Below are positions 1 to 8,892 of a stretch of DNA of 64,000 nucleotides, in pieces. This DNA is from Saccharopolyspora erythraea. GTDB lineage: Bacteria > Actinomycetota > Actinomycetes > Mycobacteriales > Pseudonocardiaceae. The notes beneath the pieces are model-generated. The model was not told the DNA's origin and did no database searches. It was given only the letters and a program-made list of their open reading frames with translations. Where the stretch lies: contig NZ_CP054839.1 in assembly GCF_018141105.1 (NCBI RefSeq), forward strand, positions 7,443,411 through 7,507,410, in the 5' to 3' direction. The translations under genes and the position numbers were made by a program. Each line of letters begins with the position of its first letter. The first letter of the stretch is position 1.

Positions 1-1519
1 CCTCGAACTACTCCTTCGCCAACCTGCTCGAAGATGCCGACGGGCTGGCCGACAACCTGATCGACTACATCGACCGGTTCTCGTCTGATGTCGACGTGTT
101 CGAGTACTTCGACTTCAAGAAGGAGATCCTCGCCCTGGAGAAGGCGGAGCTCCTGCGCGAGGTCATCACGTCCTTCAAGGCCGTCGACCTGCATCCAGAC
201 GTCGTCTCCAACGCCGACATGGGTGACGCGTTCGAGTACATCATCCGCAAGTTCAACGAGGCCGCGAACGAGACCTCGGGCGACCACTACACCCCGCGGG
301 ACGCGATCCGGCTGCTTGTCGACCTACTCTTCGCCGAGAAGGACGCCGACCTTACCGAAGCCGACATCGTCCGCACACTATACGACCCCACCGCGGGCAC
401 CGGCGGCATGCTCGCCTTGGCCGAGGAACACCTGCTCGCGCACAATCCCGACGCGAGCCTGAGCCTGTTCGGCCAGGAGTACAACCCCCAGTCGTACGCG
501 ATCTGCAAGTCCGACCTGCTGGCTAAAGGCCACGACGCGACCAACATCGCCTTCGGCAACACGCTCACCGACGATGCGTTCAAGGGTCGCCAGTTCGACT
601 TCTGCATGTCCAACCCGCCGTACGGCGTCGACTGGAAGCAGTACGCGAAGGCGGTCACGAAAGAGAAGGAGTCTGCGGGTCCCTACGGCCGGTTCGCCCC
701 GGGCCTCCCGTCGACCTCGGACGGGCAGATGCTCTTCCTACTCCACCTGGTGCACAAGATGCGGGCGCCGGAGGACGGCGGCGGCCGAGCCGGGATCGTG
801 ATGAACGGCTCGCCGCTCTTCAACGGCGCCGCCGAATCCGGCCCCTCCAACATCCGCAAATGGCTGCTGGAGAACGACCTGGTCGATGCGATCGTCGCGC
901 TGCCGACGAACATGTTCTTCAACACCGGTATCGCCACCTACATCTGGATTCTCGACAACACCAAGCACCCCGACCGCAAGGGCCTGGTCCACCTCATCGA
1001 CGGCACGTCGTTCTGGACCAAGATGCGCAAGAACCTCGGCTCGAAAGGCCGCGAGATCAGCGATGCCGACCGCGCCAACGTGGTGAAATTGTACGCCGCC
1101 TTCACCGACGCCGACCCCGATACCTCCAAGGTGCTCCGCAACGACGAGTTCGGCTACTGGACCATCACCATCGAGCGGCCCCTGCTGGACGAGGACGGCA
1201 ATCCAGTCACCGACCACAAGGGCAAGCCCAAGCCGGACACCAAGAAGCGCGACACCGAGAACGTCCCCTTCACTTACGGTGGCTCCACCGTAGGAGCCGC
1301 TGGCAAGGCCGAGGTCATTCAGGCGTACTTCGACGCCGAGGTGAAGCCGCACGTACCCGACGCCTGGATCGACTGGGCCAAGGTCAAGACCGGCTACGAA
1401 ATCCCATTCACCCGCCACTTTACAAGTACATCCCACCCCGCCCCCTCGCCGAAATCGACGCCGACCTGGAAAAACAGGTCGCCAAAATCCTCGACCTGTT
1501 GCGGGAGGTCGAGCAATGA
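1..1519 (+). CDS. hsdM: Type I restriction-modification methyltransferase subunit HsdM, 5'-truncated by the window and frameshifted near the C-terminus
   Basis: HsdM is the SAM-dependent adenine methylase of a type I restriction complex. The frame is open from the first bases of the window, so the true start lies upstream. Visible motifs are the SAM-binding stretch DPTAGTGGML (about 390-420) and the catalytic NPPY (about 613-624), with GDHYTPRDAIRLL before them, the usual N6-adenine methylase order. The frame encoding TGYEIPFTRH continues after about position 1419 into an unrelated tail ending at 1592, whereas the expected HsdM ending (YKYIPPRPL through ILDLLREVEQ) is read one base earlier and stops at TGA 1517-1519. 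A single base, probably one T in the run at 1419-1421, therefore seems lost. The corrected stop overlaps the hsdS start as ATGA. Either a real inactivating indel or a sequencing error; family assignment is secure. Confidence 0.88.
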
Positions 1520-2757
1520 AGTCGGACCGTTGGAAGAGTGTCCCGATCCGTCGCCTGGGGGAATTAGTCGGCGGTGGAACGCCAGTCGCTAAGGCGGAGT
1601 ACTGGGACGGTGAGGTGCCGTTCGCGACCCCACCTGACCTCCGCCCGGTGATTGGCGGCGTTGTCCACGCGACGCAGCGAACCGTTACGGCTGAGGGGGC
1701 AGCTGCTGGCTCGTCGACTGTTCCGGCTGGTTCGGTGCTCCTGTCGATTCGAGCTCCTATCGGTTACGTCGCGAGGACCGCGACCGTGATGTCCTTCAGT
1801 CAGGGATGCCGAGCCATCGTTCCGTTTAAGGGAACCGAAGCCTCATACCTCACGTACGCGCTTGTCGCCGCCGGGGCCGAGTTGACTTCGCTCGGTCGGG
1901 GCACGACCTTCATGGAGGTCTCTGCCGCCCAGTTGGCCGCCCTAGAAGTGCCTGTGCCGCCACAGGATGAGCAGCGCGCCATCGCCGACTACCTCGACCG
2001 CGAGACCGCCCGCATCGACACGCTCATCGAGGAGCAGCAGCGCCTGATCGAGATGCTCGGCGAACGGCGAGACGCTGTCATCGCCGAAGCTGCGACGAAG
2101 GGTGTGCGCGCGGGGGTGGCTCTCGTTGAGTCTGGCGTGGAGTGGATCGGGGCTATCCCGGAACGGTGGAGCGTCAAGGCTCTGCGCCGGTGTGGAACGC
2201 TGTTGACCGGCTCTACCCCGCCAACCAACGACCGCGGCAACTTCGCTGAGGAAGCGAACGAACGCCCATGGGTCCGCCCTCAGGACTTGAGCTCAGCGAC
2301 GACGGCTAGCGCATGGCTTACGCCTCAGGGCTGGAGTCATTTGCGTCCGGTCCCAGCTGGTTCGGTTCTCGTTGGATGTATCGCGTACTCGCTGGGCTCG
2401 GTTGGGTATCTACCTGTTCCAGCGACCACCAATCAGCAGATTACGAGCGTTGTTCCGACCGAGGTAGATGGGCGATACCTGTATTACGTCCTACATGCAA
2501 CGAAGAGCGAGCTCTGGGCTGCCTCGCAGATGAACCGGGTTCCGATCTTGAACAACCAGCGTTTGGGCGCGATCCAGATCCCGGTGCCGCCCGTTGACGA
2601 ACAGCGACTTATCGCCGAATACCTCGATGAGCAGACTGCGAAGATCGACAGAACGAAGGCTGAATCAGAGCGCTTAGTCGAGCTTGCTCGCGAGCGGCGG
2701 GCGGCGTTGATCACGGCGGTAGTGACCGGGCAGATCGACGTGCGGGAGAGGGTGTGA
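1516..2757 (+). CDS. hsdS: Type I restriction-modification specificity subunit HsdS
   Basis: HsdS gives sequence specificity to the HsdM/HsdR complex. The 413-residue protein has the usual duplicated layout: a first target-recognition domain (about residues 1-150), a conserved helical region starting VPPQDEQRAIADYLD (about 155-200), a second recognition domain opening with a tryptophan-containing EWIGAIPERW (from about 210), and a second conserved helix region starting VPPVDEQRLIAEYLD and ending in VVTGQIDVR. The two VPP-DEQR repeats are a strong signature of the family. ATG 1516 overlaps the restored hsdM stop, and the TGA stop overlaps the hsdR start, so the three genes form one translationally coupled operon. 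Codon use here is less GC-extreme than in the right half of the window, in keeping with acquired DNA. The bipartite target site cannot be deduced from the sequence. Confidence 0.93.
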   Translation: MKSDRWKSVPIRRLGELVGGGTPVAKAEYWDGEVPFATPPDLRPVIGGVVHATQRTVTAEGAAAGSSTVPAGSVLLSIRAPIGYVARTATVMSFSQGCRAIVPFKGTEASYLTYALVAAGAELTSLGRGTTFMEVSAAQLAALEVPVPPQDEQRAIADYLDRETARIDTLIEEQQRLIEMLGERRDAVIAEAATKGVRAGVALVESGVEWIGAIPERWSVKALRRCGTLLTGSTPPTNDRGNFAEEANERPWVRPQDLSSATTASAWLTPQGWSHLRPVPAGSVLVGCIAYSLGSVGYLPVPATTNQQITSVVPTEVDGRYLYYVLHATKSELWAASQMNRVPILNNQRLGAIQIPVPPVDEQRLIAEYLDEQTAKIDRTKAESERLVELARERRAALITAVVTGQIDVRERV

Positions 2758-5700
2758 TGGCGGACCACCACGAGGACGTCTTCGAGACTGAGATCTGCGA
2801 GTACCTGGCGGATCACGGGTGGTTGTACTCGGCGGATGACACCGGGTACGACCGGGAGCGGGCGCTGTTCTCCGAGGACCTGTTCGCGTGGCTGGAGCAG
2901 ACCCAGAAAGCGGCGTACAAGAAGGCCCTGAGGGCGGCGGGGTCGGAGGCGAAGTTCCTCGACGTGCTGGCCACGGTGCTCGACAAGCCCCTCGAACACG
3001 GCGGCGGGATGTTGAATATCCTGCGGAACGGGGTGCAGTACATCGGCGGTGGCCGGTTGAAGATGGCGCAGTTCCGGCCCGAGACCAGTCTGAACACGAC
3101 CACCAACGAGCAGTACGCGGCGATGCGGGTGCGGGTGATGCGGCAGGTGCATTTCTCCACCGCTGACCGGCGCAGTATCGACCTGGTCTTCTTCGTCAAC
3201 GGGCTCCCCGTCGCCACCGTCGAGTTGAAGACCGACTTCACCCAGTCCCTCGATGAGGCGATCAACCAGTACCGGAAGAACCGGAACCCGCTGACCAATG
3301 GTCGGCCGGAGCCGTTGCTGTCGTTCGGGCACCGGGCGCTGGTGCACTTCGCGGTCTCCAATGACCTGGCTGCGATGACCACCAAGTTGGAGGGCGAGAA
3401 GACGCATTTCCTGCCGTTCAACATGGGCCACGACAGTGGCGCGGGGAATCCGCCCAGCGCGGACGGGCGGTCGGCGACGGCGTACCTGTGGGAGCGGGTC
3501 TGGGAGAAACATGCCTGGCTCAACATCATCGGTCGGCTGATGATCGTGGAGACCAGGGAGGAGTGGGACGTCGCAACCGGCAGCTCGGTACGGCGTACGA
3601 GCATGCTCTTTCCGCGGTTCCATCAGTGGGAGGCCGTAACGAACATCGTGGCCGCGGTACGCGAGGAAGGAGTGGGGCATCGCTACCTGATCGAGCACTC
3701 GGCAGGGTCGGGGAAGACCAACACCATCGCCTGGACCGCGCACCGGCTGGCGCGGCTGCACGTGGACGACGAGAAGGTATTCGACTCAGTGATCGTGGTT
3801 GTGGACCGCACGGTGCTCGACGGGCAGCTCCAGGAGGCGATCCGGCAGATCGACGGGTCGGGGAAGATCGTGGCCACGATCAGCCCCGAGGACGTCCGCA
3901 AGGCGGGGGCAAAGTCGAAGTCCGGGCTACTTGCGACCGCGTTGAAAAACGGTGAGCTGATCATCGCGGTGACGGTGCAGACCTTCCCGTTCGCGCTCGA
4001 CGAGATCCGAGCCGACAAGGGTCTGAAAGGCAAACGGTTCGCGGTGATCGCGGACGAGGCCCACTCCTCGCAGTCCGGGCAGATCTCGTCCAAGCTCAAG
4101 GCCGTGCTGACCGCTGAGGAGGTCAAGGAAATCGAGGAGGGCGGCTCCGTCGACGTCGAGTCGATCCTCGCCTCTGAGATGACCGAGCGGGCGGAGTCGA
4201 AGAACATCTCCTACTTCGCGTTCACCGCGACGCCGAAGAACAAGACCCTGGAACTCTTCGGCCGCAAGGGTCCTGACGGCAAGCCGGTCGAGTTCCACCT
4301 CTACTCGATGCGGCAGGCGATCGAGGAGGGCTACATCCTCGACGTGCTCAGGGGCTACCAGTCCTACGACACCGCGCTGAAGATCGCAGGTCAGGCCGAG
4401 AGCGGCGATGGTGACGTGGTGGTGGATGAGGCCGCGGCGCGCAAGGGGCTGATGCGGTGGGTGAAGCTGCACCCGACCAACATCAGCCAAAAGGTGCAGA
4501 TCATCGTCGAGCATTTCCACGCCAACGTCGCCCACCTGCTGGAGGGCAGGGCGAAGGCGATGGTCGTGACTGACTCGCGTAAGGCCGCGGTGAAGTACAA
4601 GAAAGCGATCGACGCCTACATCGCCAAGCGGGCCGCGGAGGACGCGTCGTACCACTACCGCACCCTCGTCGCCTTCTCCGGCGCGGTGACGATGCCCGGC
4701 GACGAGGAGTGGGTCTCGGATTGGGGGCCGCAGCCGAGCAAGGATGACGAGTTCACCGAGGCCAACCTCAACCCCGGCGCAGGCTCGGACTTAGCCGCCG
4801 CGTTCAAGGGATCGACTTACAAGATCATGTTGGTCGCCGACAAGTATCAGACAGGGTTCGACCAGCCACTGCTCTCGGCGATGTACGTCGACAAGAAGCT
4901 CTCCGGGATCACTGCCGTGCAGACGCTCTCGCGGCTCAACCGCACCCATCGCACAGCGGGCGGGGAGCAGAAGCGCAAGACGTTCGTCATCGACTTCGTG
5001 AACAAACCCGAGGACATCCGGGCCGCGTTCGAGCCGTACTTCACCAACGCCGCGCTGGAGACCGAGACCGACCCGTACGTCGTCTTCCACCTCGCGACCA
5101 AACTCGACCAGGCTGGGATCTACACGCCAGAGCAAGTCCGTGAGGTTGCCCGGCTTTGGGTGGAGCGCAAGGGCAACAACGCGCTCTCGGCCGCGATCAG
5201 CCCGGCCAAGAACGAGTTCGCCCGCCGCTACGCGGCTGCGATGGAGGCCGATGACAAGGTCACCCTCAACACCCTCGATTTGTTCCGCAAGGACGTCTCC
5301 ACCCTCGTCCGGCTCTACGACTTCATGAGCCAGATCGTCGACTACGGCGACCCGTACATGGAGATGTTGTCGATCTTCCTTCGACTCCTGGAGAAGGTCA
5401 TCGCAGACTCCTCCTGGGCTGCGGAGGTCGACCTCTCCGACGTGGTTCTCGTGGGGGTCAAGCACAACAAGGCCACCGCGGTCGACATCTCGCTGACCGG
5501 TGACGGCGAGCTCAAGGGCATCAGCGCCGCGGGTACCGGCACCCGGAAAGAACCGAAATACGTCGCACTCCAAGTCGTCATCAACAAAATGAATGACCTA
5601 TTCGGCGCCGAGTCGTTCTCCCAGTCCCAGGTCCGGGAGTTCGTGCAGGGACTGGTGCAGCAACTACTCGCACGCCCAGAGTTGATCAACCAGACCAAGG

Positions 5701-5894
5701 TGAACTCGAAGAAGCAGTTCATGGAATCGCAGGACTTCCAAGCGGCGGTCACCGAAGCGGTCGTCGATAACCAGGAAGCGCACAACACCATGGCCGACTA
5801 CTTCTTCAGCGACGGGCCCGGCATCAGCGCTGTCATCGTGGCGCTCGCGGACGCCTTCTACGAGGCCGCGATCGATCAGCAAACAGACGAGTGA
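2757..5894 (+). CDS. hsdR: Type I restriction endonuclease subunit HsdR
   Basis: HsdR is the ATP-driven translocase and nuclease of type I systems. The 1045-residue protein is of normal length. The N-terminal nuclease domain shows the PD-(D/E)xK core as RSIDLVFF followed by VATVELK (about residues 140-157). The helicase part has a Walker A, AGSGKTN, near residue 317, a DEAH box (IADEAHSS) near residue 431, a motif III-like FAFTATPKN near 485, and motif V/VI features in KYQTGFDQP and TLSRLNRTH near 690-720. ATG 2757 overlaps the hsdS stop as TGATG; an in-frame GTG at 2754 is an alternative start. The gene is intact. If the hsdM frameshift is real, an active restriction subunit would be left without full methylation, which would normally be harmful and argues for a sequencing error or a functional variant tail. 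Confidence 0.95.
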   Translation: MADHHEDVFETEICEYLADHGWLYSADDTGYDRERALFSEDLFAWLEQTQKAAYKKALRAAGSEAKFLDVLATVLDKPLEHGGGMLNILRNGVQYIGGGRLKMAQFRPETSLNTTTNEQYAAMRVRVMRQVHFSTADRRSIDLVFFVNGLPVATVELKTDFTQSLDEAINQYRKNRNPLTNGRPEPLLSFGHRALVHFAVSNDLAAMTTKLEGEKTHFLPFNMGHDSGAGNPPSADGRSATAYLWERVWEKHAWLNIIGRLMIVETREEWDVATGSSVRRTSMLFPRFHQWEAVTNIVAAVREEGVGHRYLIEHSAGSGKTNTIAWTAHRLARLHVDDEKVFDSVIVVVDRTVLDGQLQEAIRQIDGSGKIVATISPEDVRKAGAKSKSGLLATALKNGELIIAVTVQTFPFALDEIRADKGLKGKRFAVIADEAHSSQSGQISSKLKAVLTAEEVKEIEEGGSVDVESILASEMTERAESKNISYFAFTATPKNKTLELFGRKGPDGKPVEFHLYSMRQAIEEGYILDVLRGYQSYDTALKIAGQAESGDGDVVVDEAAARKGLMRWVKLHPTNISQKVQIIVEHFHANVAHLLEGRAKAMVVTDSRKAAVKYKKAIDAYIAKRAAEDASYHYRTLVAFSGAVTMPGDEEWVSDWGPQPSKDDEFTEANLNPGAGSDLAAAFKGSTYKIMLVADKYQTGFDQPLLSAMYVDKKLSGITAVQTLSRLNRTHRTAGGEQKRKTFVIDFVNKPEDIRAAFEPYFTNAALETETDPYVVFHLATKLDQAGIYTPEQVREVARLWVERKGNNALSAAISPAKNEFARRYAAAMEADDKVTLNTLDLFRKDVSTLVRLYDFMSQIVDYGDPYMEMLSIFLRLLEKVIADSSWAAEVDLSDVVLVGVKHNKATAVDISLTGDGELKGISAAGTGTRKEPKYVALQVVINKMNDLFGAESFSQSQVREFVQGLVQQLLARPELINQTKVNSKKQFMESQDFQAAVTEAVVDNQEAHNTMADYFFSDGPGISAVIVALADAFYEAAIDQQTDE

Positions 5895-6042
5895 GGCAGT
5901 CTGGAGGTTCGATCCACGGCCAGGGGCACCAAAGGATAGGAACCGTCCGACCAGCCGTGTTCCGACGGAACCTTGATCACCAGCGCACTTTTCCGTTGTC
6001 ATAACGGTGTGGCGCTCGTGCTTGGCATAACTGGGACGGTTG
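5895..6042. other. Noncoding stretch between hsdR and the CRISPR-like repeats
   Basis: No convincing gene is seen. A short perfect palindrome, GTTCCGACGGAAC, lies at about 5958-5970 and resembles the stem of the repeats that follow, but it is spaced about 100 bases from the first of them, so it is not counted as a repeat copy. Confidence 0.4.
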
Positions 6043-6229
6043 AGCTAGGCGATGAAGTGCGATCCCTGAGGGAATCGCAGGTCACTCGATCAGCCGACCG
6101 AAGGGGTTCGTGGCCGCGCCTCAATAAAGGGCGTTCTCTGAAGGGAACCACCGGCGGATCGGTGCCGTATCGCACCTGGTAGGTGTCGCGCTCGCCTCGA
6201 TGAAGGCGGTTCCGGAGGGAACCGCAACA
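6043..6229 (+). CRISPR. Three degenerate CRISPR-like repeats (possible decayed mini-array), no cas genes in the window
   Basis: Three copies of a roughly 36-38-base unit lie at about 6043-6080, 6118-6153 and 6194-6229. Aligned on the shared GGGAA element (6070, 6143, 6217), the period is 73 and 74 bases, which leaves intervening sequences of about 37 and 40 bases with no similarity to each other. Each copy has an AATRAAG/GATGAAG block followed by a stem-loop; in copy 3 the stem is perfect, GCGGTTCC-GGAG-GGAACCGC, and copy 1 keeps a TGCGAT/ATCGCA stem with compensating changes. The copies differ at many positions, unlike an active array. No Cas protein is seen within 20 kb. Alternatives are a family of structured repeats or small RNAs. 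The orientation given is arbitrary. Confidence 0.42.
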
Positions 6230-6334
6230 CCACCACCTGCACAAACCTCCGGCGCTGGGGCTTTGTTGCTGGTCGCGAAGGGTGGTATTGGAAGGATCTT
6301 GTCGATCGTCGTCGGCTCGTATCATGCGACGTCA

Positions 6335-6736
6335 TTAAGTGTCCGACCTAGGGGTGTCCATCTTCTCGCGTTCTTCTCGGAGTACGTCCGGGAGGCTGTC
6401 GACGCATGCTCTTTCCGCTGCACCAGGATTCGGGAGCGCTTCAAGGAACCCCACCGCGATCATGTTCTGCTCAGCAGCCCCCACTTGGGGGTAGCTCGCT
6501 GCCAGTCGGGCAGTGAAACGCTCGGCCTCTTCGAAGGCGTTCAGCTCAGTCTGTCGTGAGCGCCATGCCTCGACGTACCAGTCAGCGACCTGGCTGAGGA
6601 AGATCGTCGGCAGGATCTCGTCGTTGTCGTCTTCGTGTTCCTGCAGCAGGTCGCCAACCGTCGGCAGCCCCTGGGCAAGCTGTCGGACGAGGCGCGCACC
6701 AGCCTCTAGCTCTTCTTCGAACGACGCGTCGTCCAT
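6335..6736 (-). CDS. Probable immunity protein of the adjacent toxin operon
   Basis: A small acidic 133-residue protein with a conserved-looking LPTIFLSQVADWYVEAW segment (about residues 43-60) and no membrane span or signal peptide. I do not recognise the family with certainty; the pattern recalls small DUF7674-type proteins. ATG at 6734-6736 has an AGGAGG site just upstream. It begins 13 bases after the stop of the toxin-like gene at 6750 and is the last gene of a four-gene run (SseB-like, ESX-like, toxin, this gene). In polymorphic-toxin operons the gene directly after the toxin usually encodes its cognate cytosolic immunity protein; that role is inferred from position, size and acidity, not from a recognised fold. 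Confidence 0.6.
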   Translation of the reverse strand: MDDASFEEELEAGARLVRQLAQGLPTVGDLLQEHEDDNDEILPTIFLSQVADWYVEAWRSRQTELNAFEEAERFTARLAASYPQVGAAEQNMIAVGFLEALPNPGAAERACVDSLPDVLREEREKMDTPRSDT

Positions 6737-6749
6737 CGTGTTCCTCCTA

Positions 6750-7904
6750 CTATTGTCCGAGCGCGTCTCGCAGGTTGGCTATCTCGGCCTGGGCGATCTG
6801 GCGATCGGCTTCCGGGGCGTTCGGGTTCCTGCGAAGCCAGTTGTTCAATGCACGGATCGACTCTCGTGCCTTCCTCTCATGGTTCCTGCCCTGGACGTCC
6901 TCGTTCGTCGCCCGCTCATGTCGTACAGCGTCGGCTGTCGTCCCGTCACCTGTGCGCTCGGGGTGGTCGATCCCCTTATACAGCGCGTTCACGATGTTGT
7001 TGAGCTTCGGGTCGGTTACCGATGGTCTCACCGCTGCTGGCGGCTTGGGTGGGGGCCTGCGCAGCAGTGTCTTGGCGACCTTGCCCACGCCAAGCGTCGC
7101 TGCGGACATAAGCACATCGCCGGTGATCTTGCCCAGAGCGCGGTCACCGCGGCCGTTGGCCCAGTCGTCCCATGCGACAGCCGCTTTAAACGTCTCCACC
7201 GGGTGGGTAACGCCGTAGGCCATCGCTGAGACCGTGCTGGCGGGATCGCTGATCAGCGTCCCGAGGCTCTCGCCGAACCCCGAAATGCTGTTCCAGATGC
7301 CGCCGTAGAAGTTCGCATCGGCCTGCTTCTGAGAATCCTGCGGAGCGAGTACCGCCTCTGTAGAGAGGGCGTCGGCGGTGCGGTCACCGACGTCGGCCAG
7401 TTGATCGCGTGCCCGCTGCAGCATGTCCCGGGCGGCCTGTCGCTGGGCCTCACCAGGGTCAGAGAATGCAGGTGCCTGCATGACGGTGGGGTCACCGCGG
7501 CCAGCGTTGGCCTGGGTCTGGGCGTTCGCCTCAGCCACAGCTTGCTCATGAGCGGCCTGCGCCCGCTGTGTGGCCTCCTGACCTTGATTCCACAGCTCGA
7601 TGGCTTCCGCCGCCTGTCCCTGCGCCCAGGACAAGCAGCCGGCGAAGGACTCCAGGGCGCTACGGGCAGCGTTGAGCGATTCGCCGGCCTTCAACCAGCG
7701 AGGTACCTCGGTCTGGTGCTCGTCATGGAAGCGGTCGGATGCTTCTCCGGTCCATGCGCCGGTGTCGATCTGCTTGAGGGCTTCGCCGGCCTGGATGCTG
7801 TCCTCCGCACGAGCGCCCAGCAGCCGTGCCTTTCCCAAGATCGCCTCGGGAGTGCCGGGGACCAGTGCTTTCGGGTCATTGGTCTGACCGAGTTCGGCGG
7901 GCAT
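6750..7904 (-). CDS. Polymorphic toxin with ESX/WXG-like N-terminal region, probable type VII secretion substrate
   Basis: The 384-residue protein has a helical N-terminal half typical of putative T7SS-secreted proteins: a WTGEASDRFHDEH motif (about residues 54-66), then long Ala/Gln/Glu-rich helices to about 170. A middle segment (about 200-270) contains the linker ISGFGESLGTLISDPAS and a possible hydrophobic patch, followed by a Pro-rich hinge, RRPPPKPPAAVRP. The last 90 residues (DPKLNNIVNALYKG onward, with HERATNEDVQGRNHERKA and NNWLRRNPNAPEADRQIA) look like a separate toxin module rich in His, Arg, Asn and Glu. I cannot name its activity. Its ATG (7902-7904) overlaps the ESX-like gene's stop as ATGA. 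Layout (carrier helix bundle, hinge, short C-terminal module, immunity gene next) supports the call. Confidence 0.7.
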   Translation of the reverse strand: MPAELGQTNDPKALVPGTPEAILGKARLLGARAEDSIQAGEALKQIDTGAWTGEASDRFHDEHQTEVPRWLKAGESLNAARSALESFAGCLSWAQGQAAEAIELWNQGQEATQRAQAAHEQAVAEANAQTQANAGRGDPTVMQAPAFSDPGEAQRQAARDMLQRARDQLADVGDRTADALSTEAVLAPQDSQKQADANFYGGIWNSISGFGESLGTLISDPASTVSAMAYGVTHPVETFKAAVAWDDWANGRGDRALGKITGDVLMSAATLGVGKVAKTLLRRPPPKPPAAVRPSVTDPKLNNIVNALYKGIDHPERTGDGTTADAVRHERATNEDVQGRNHERKARESIRALNNWLRRNPNAPEADRQIAQAEIANLRDALGQ

Positions 7905-8248
7905 CAGGGGTGCCCCCTGGGCTCGAAGTTCGGTGGGTCGATGACGTCCGTAGCCGGGTCCTCGGTGAGGTGACGTGCGGCCTCTTTGTCAACCTCGCGA
8001 TAGGTGCGTGCGGCTTCGCCCAGCTCGTAGCCCATGTTGCGGGCCCGGTCGCATAACGCGTCCAAGCCGACCGACCACGCCGCGCAGAACTCCGCGAACT
8101 CGGCGTGCACCCATTCATGTCCGTAGACGTCGGGGCCGCCGCACAGGTTATGTAGTTCGGCGTTGTCCTGATCAGCGACGATCTCGCCCATGCTCTTCGA
8201 TGCGGCCTCTAACACGTCGATCTCGACGTGAAAGCCTGGACCGTCCAC
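7904..8248 (-). CDS. Small ESX/WXG100-like partner protein of the toxin operon
   Basis: A 114-residue helical protein without signal peptide. Residues 1-30 (FHVEIDVLEAASKSMGEIV) and 50-100 (ALCDRARNMGYELGEAARTYREVD) match the two-helix pattern of actinobacterial ESX-type proteins that travel with, or chaperone, T7SS effectors; the ending with AARTYREVDKEAA is common in that group. Start is GTG at 8246-8248, preceded by GAGGGG. The stop overlaps the toxin ATG, giving tight coupling, so it is probably produced in fixed proportion to the toxin. No ESX secretion machine (EccC and others) is seen in the window, so export would depend on a system elsewhere. Confidence 0.65.
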   Translation of the reverse strand: MDGPGFHVEIDVLEAASKSMGEIVADQDNAELHNLCGGPDVYGHEWVHAEFAEFCAAWSVGLDALCDRARNMGYELGEAARTYREVDKEAARHLTEDPATDVIDPPNFEPRGHP

Positions 8249-8277
8249 AGTGAACCCCTCAGTCTCTCGTCGACCGA

Positions 8278-8739
8278 TCAGGCGCCTGGGGCGATGGGGG
8301 TTCTGGCAGAGGACGGCACCTCACTGGGGTCCGTTGATCCTCGCCGTCGCGTCATCTGTTCCCACGCCTCGGCGACTTGGGTAGCCGAGGCCACCCGTGC
8401 CAGCACGGGGAACCGGTGCTCGTCATCGGGGTCGAGCATCACCCCGACCCCCGCAGGAACCAGCTCCAGCAGGTCTGCACCGCTGGTTGCCAGGTAGTCG
8501 CACTCCCCCACATGGGCCGCCAAGCGCTCCAAGCGCGAGAAGACAGACGTCCATCGCCCCCGGCCCGCAACGTCAGACACCCATACACCCGGTCGCGGTG
8601 TCCGCTGGGCGTACACCGTCGCCTCGGCGAACGCCAGTCGGAAGTCCTCGTAGGAACGGTCGCCGGACCACACCTGCCTGGCCACAGTCACAACTGGGGG
8701 CTCACTCGACCATTCGTCTTGAGCTCTACCCGTGGTCAC
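8278..8739 (-). CDS. SseB-like N-terminal domain protein
   Basis: The 153-residue protein has the layout of the SseB N-terminal domain found in many actinomycete proteins next to type VII effectors: DYEDFRLAFAEATVYAQ-like segment (SYEDFRLAFAEATVY) early, WTSVFSRLERLAAH in the middle, then DLLELVPAGVGVMLDPDDEH near residue 100. It starts at GTG 8737-8739 with AGGAA a few bases upstream. It is the first gene of the four-gene operon and ends 29 bases before the ESX-like start. SseB-type domains in this context may act as effector chaperones or regulators; the exact role is unknown. The last 25 residues are low complexity. Confidence 0.65.
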   Translation of the reverse strand: MTTGRAQDEWSSEPPVVTVARQVWSGDRSYEDFRLAFAEATVYAQRTPRPGVWVSDVAGRGRWTSVFSRLERLAAHVGECDYLATSGADLLELVPAGVGVMLDPDDEHRFPVLARVASATQVAEAWEQMTRRRGSTDPSEVPSSARTPIAPGA

Positions 8740-8892
8740 CGTCGTTCCTCACAGCACTCCCCACAGTGTCATCCGGCGGCCACACGGTAGGTGGCCCTGT
8801 CCTGAACCGTCAGCAGATCTCTGGATGATCACCCATCCAGCCCAGCGCCAGCGTCTTCGTCAAAGAGGTGTGCGCTGGGCGCTGCCGGTGGA

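Noticed and set aside
738-1436. Long minus-strand open frame inside hsdM
   Set aside because: A shadow of a GC-rich gene: low-complexity Val/Gly/Leu-rich translation, no ribosome site, and a well-identified gene on the other strand.
5895-5940. Sequence GGTTCGATCC and GGGGCACCA after hsdR, like the 3' end of a tRNA
   Set aside because: The bases around the TTCGATC loop do not form a five-base T-stem and there is no acceptor, D or anticodon arm. It does not match the tRNA-Val 3' end, so it is not the left attachment site either.
6200-6559. Plus-strand frame of 119 residues across the last CRISPR-like repeat
   Set aside because: It runs into the opposite immunity-type gene, has no ribosome site and no recognisable composition.
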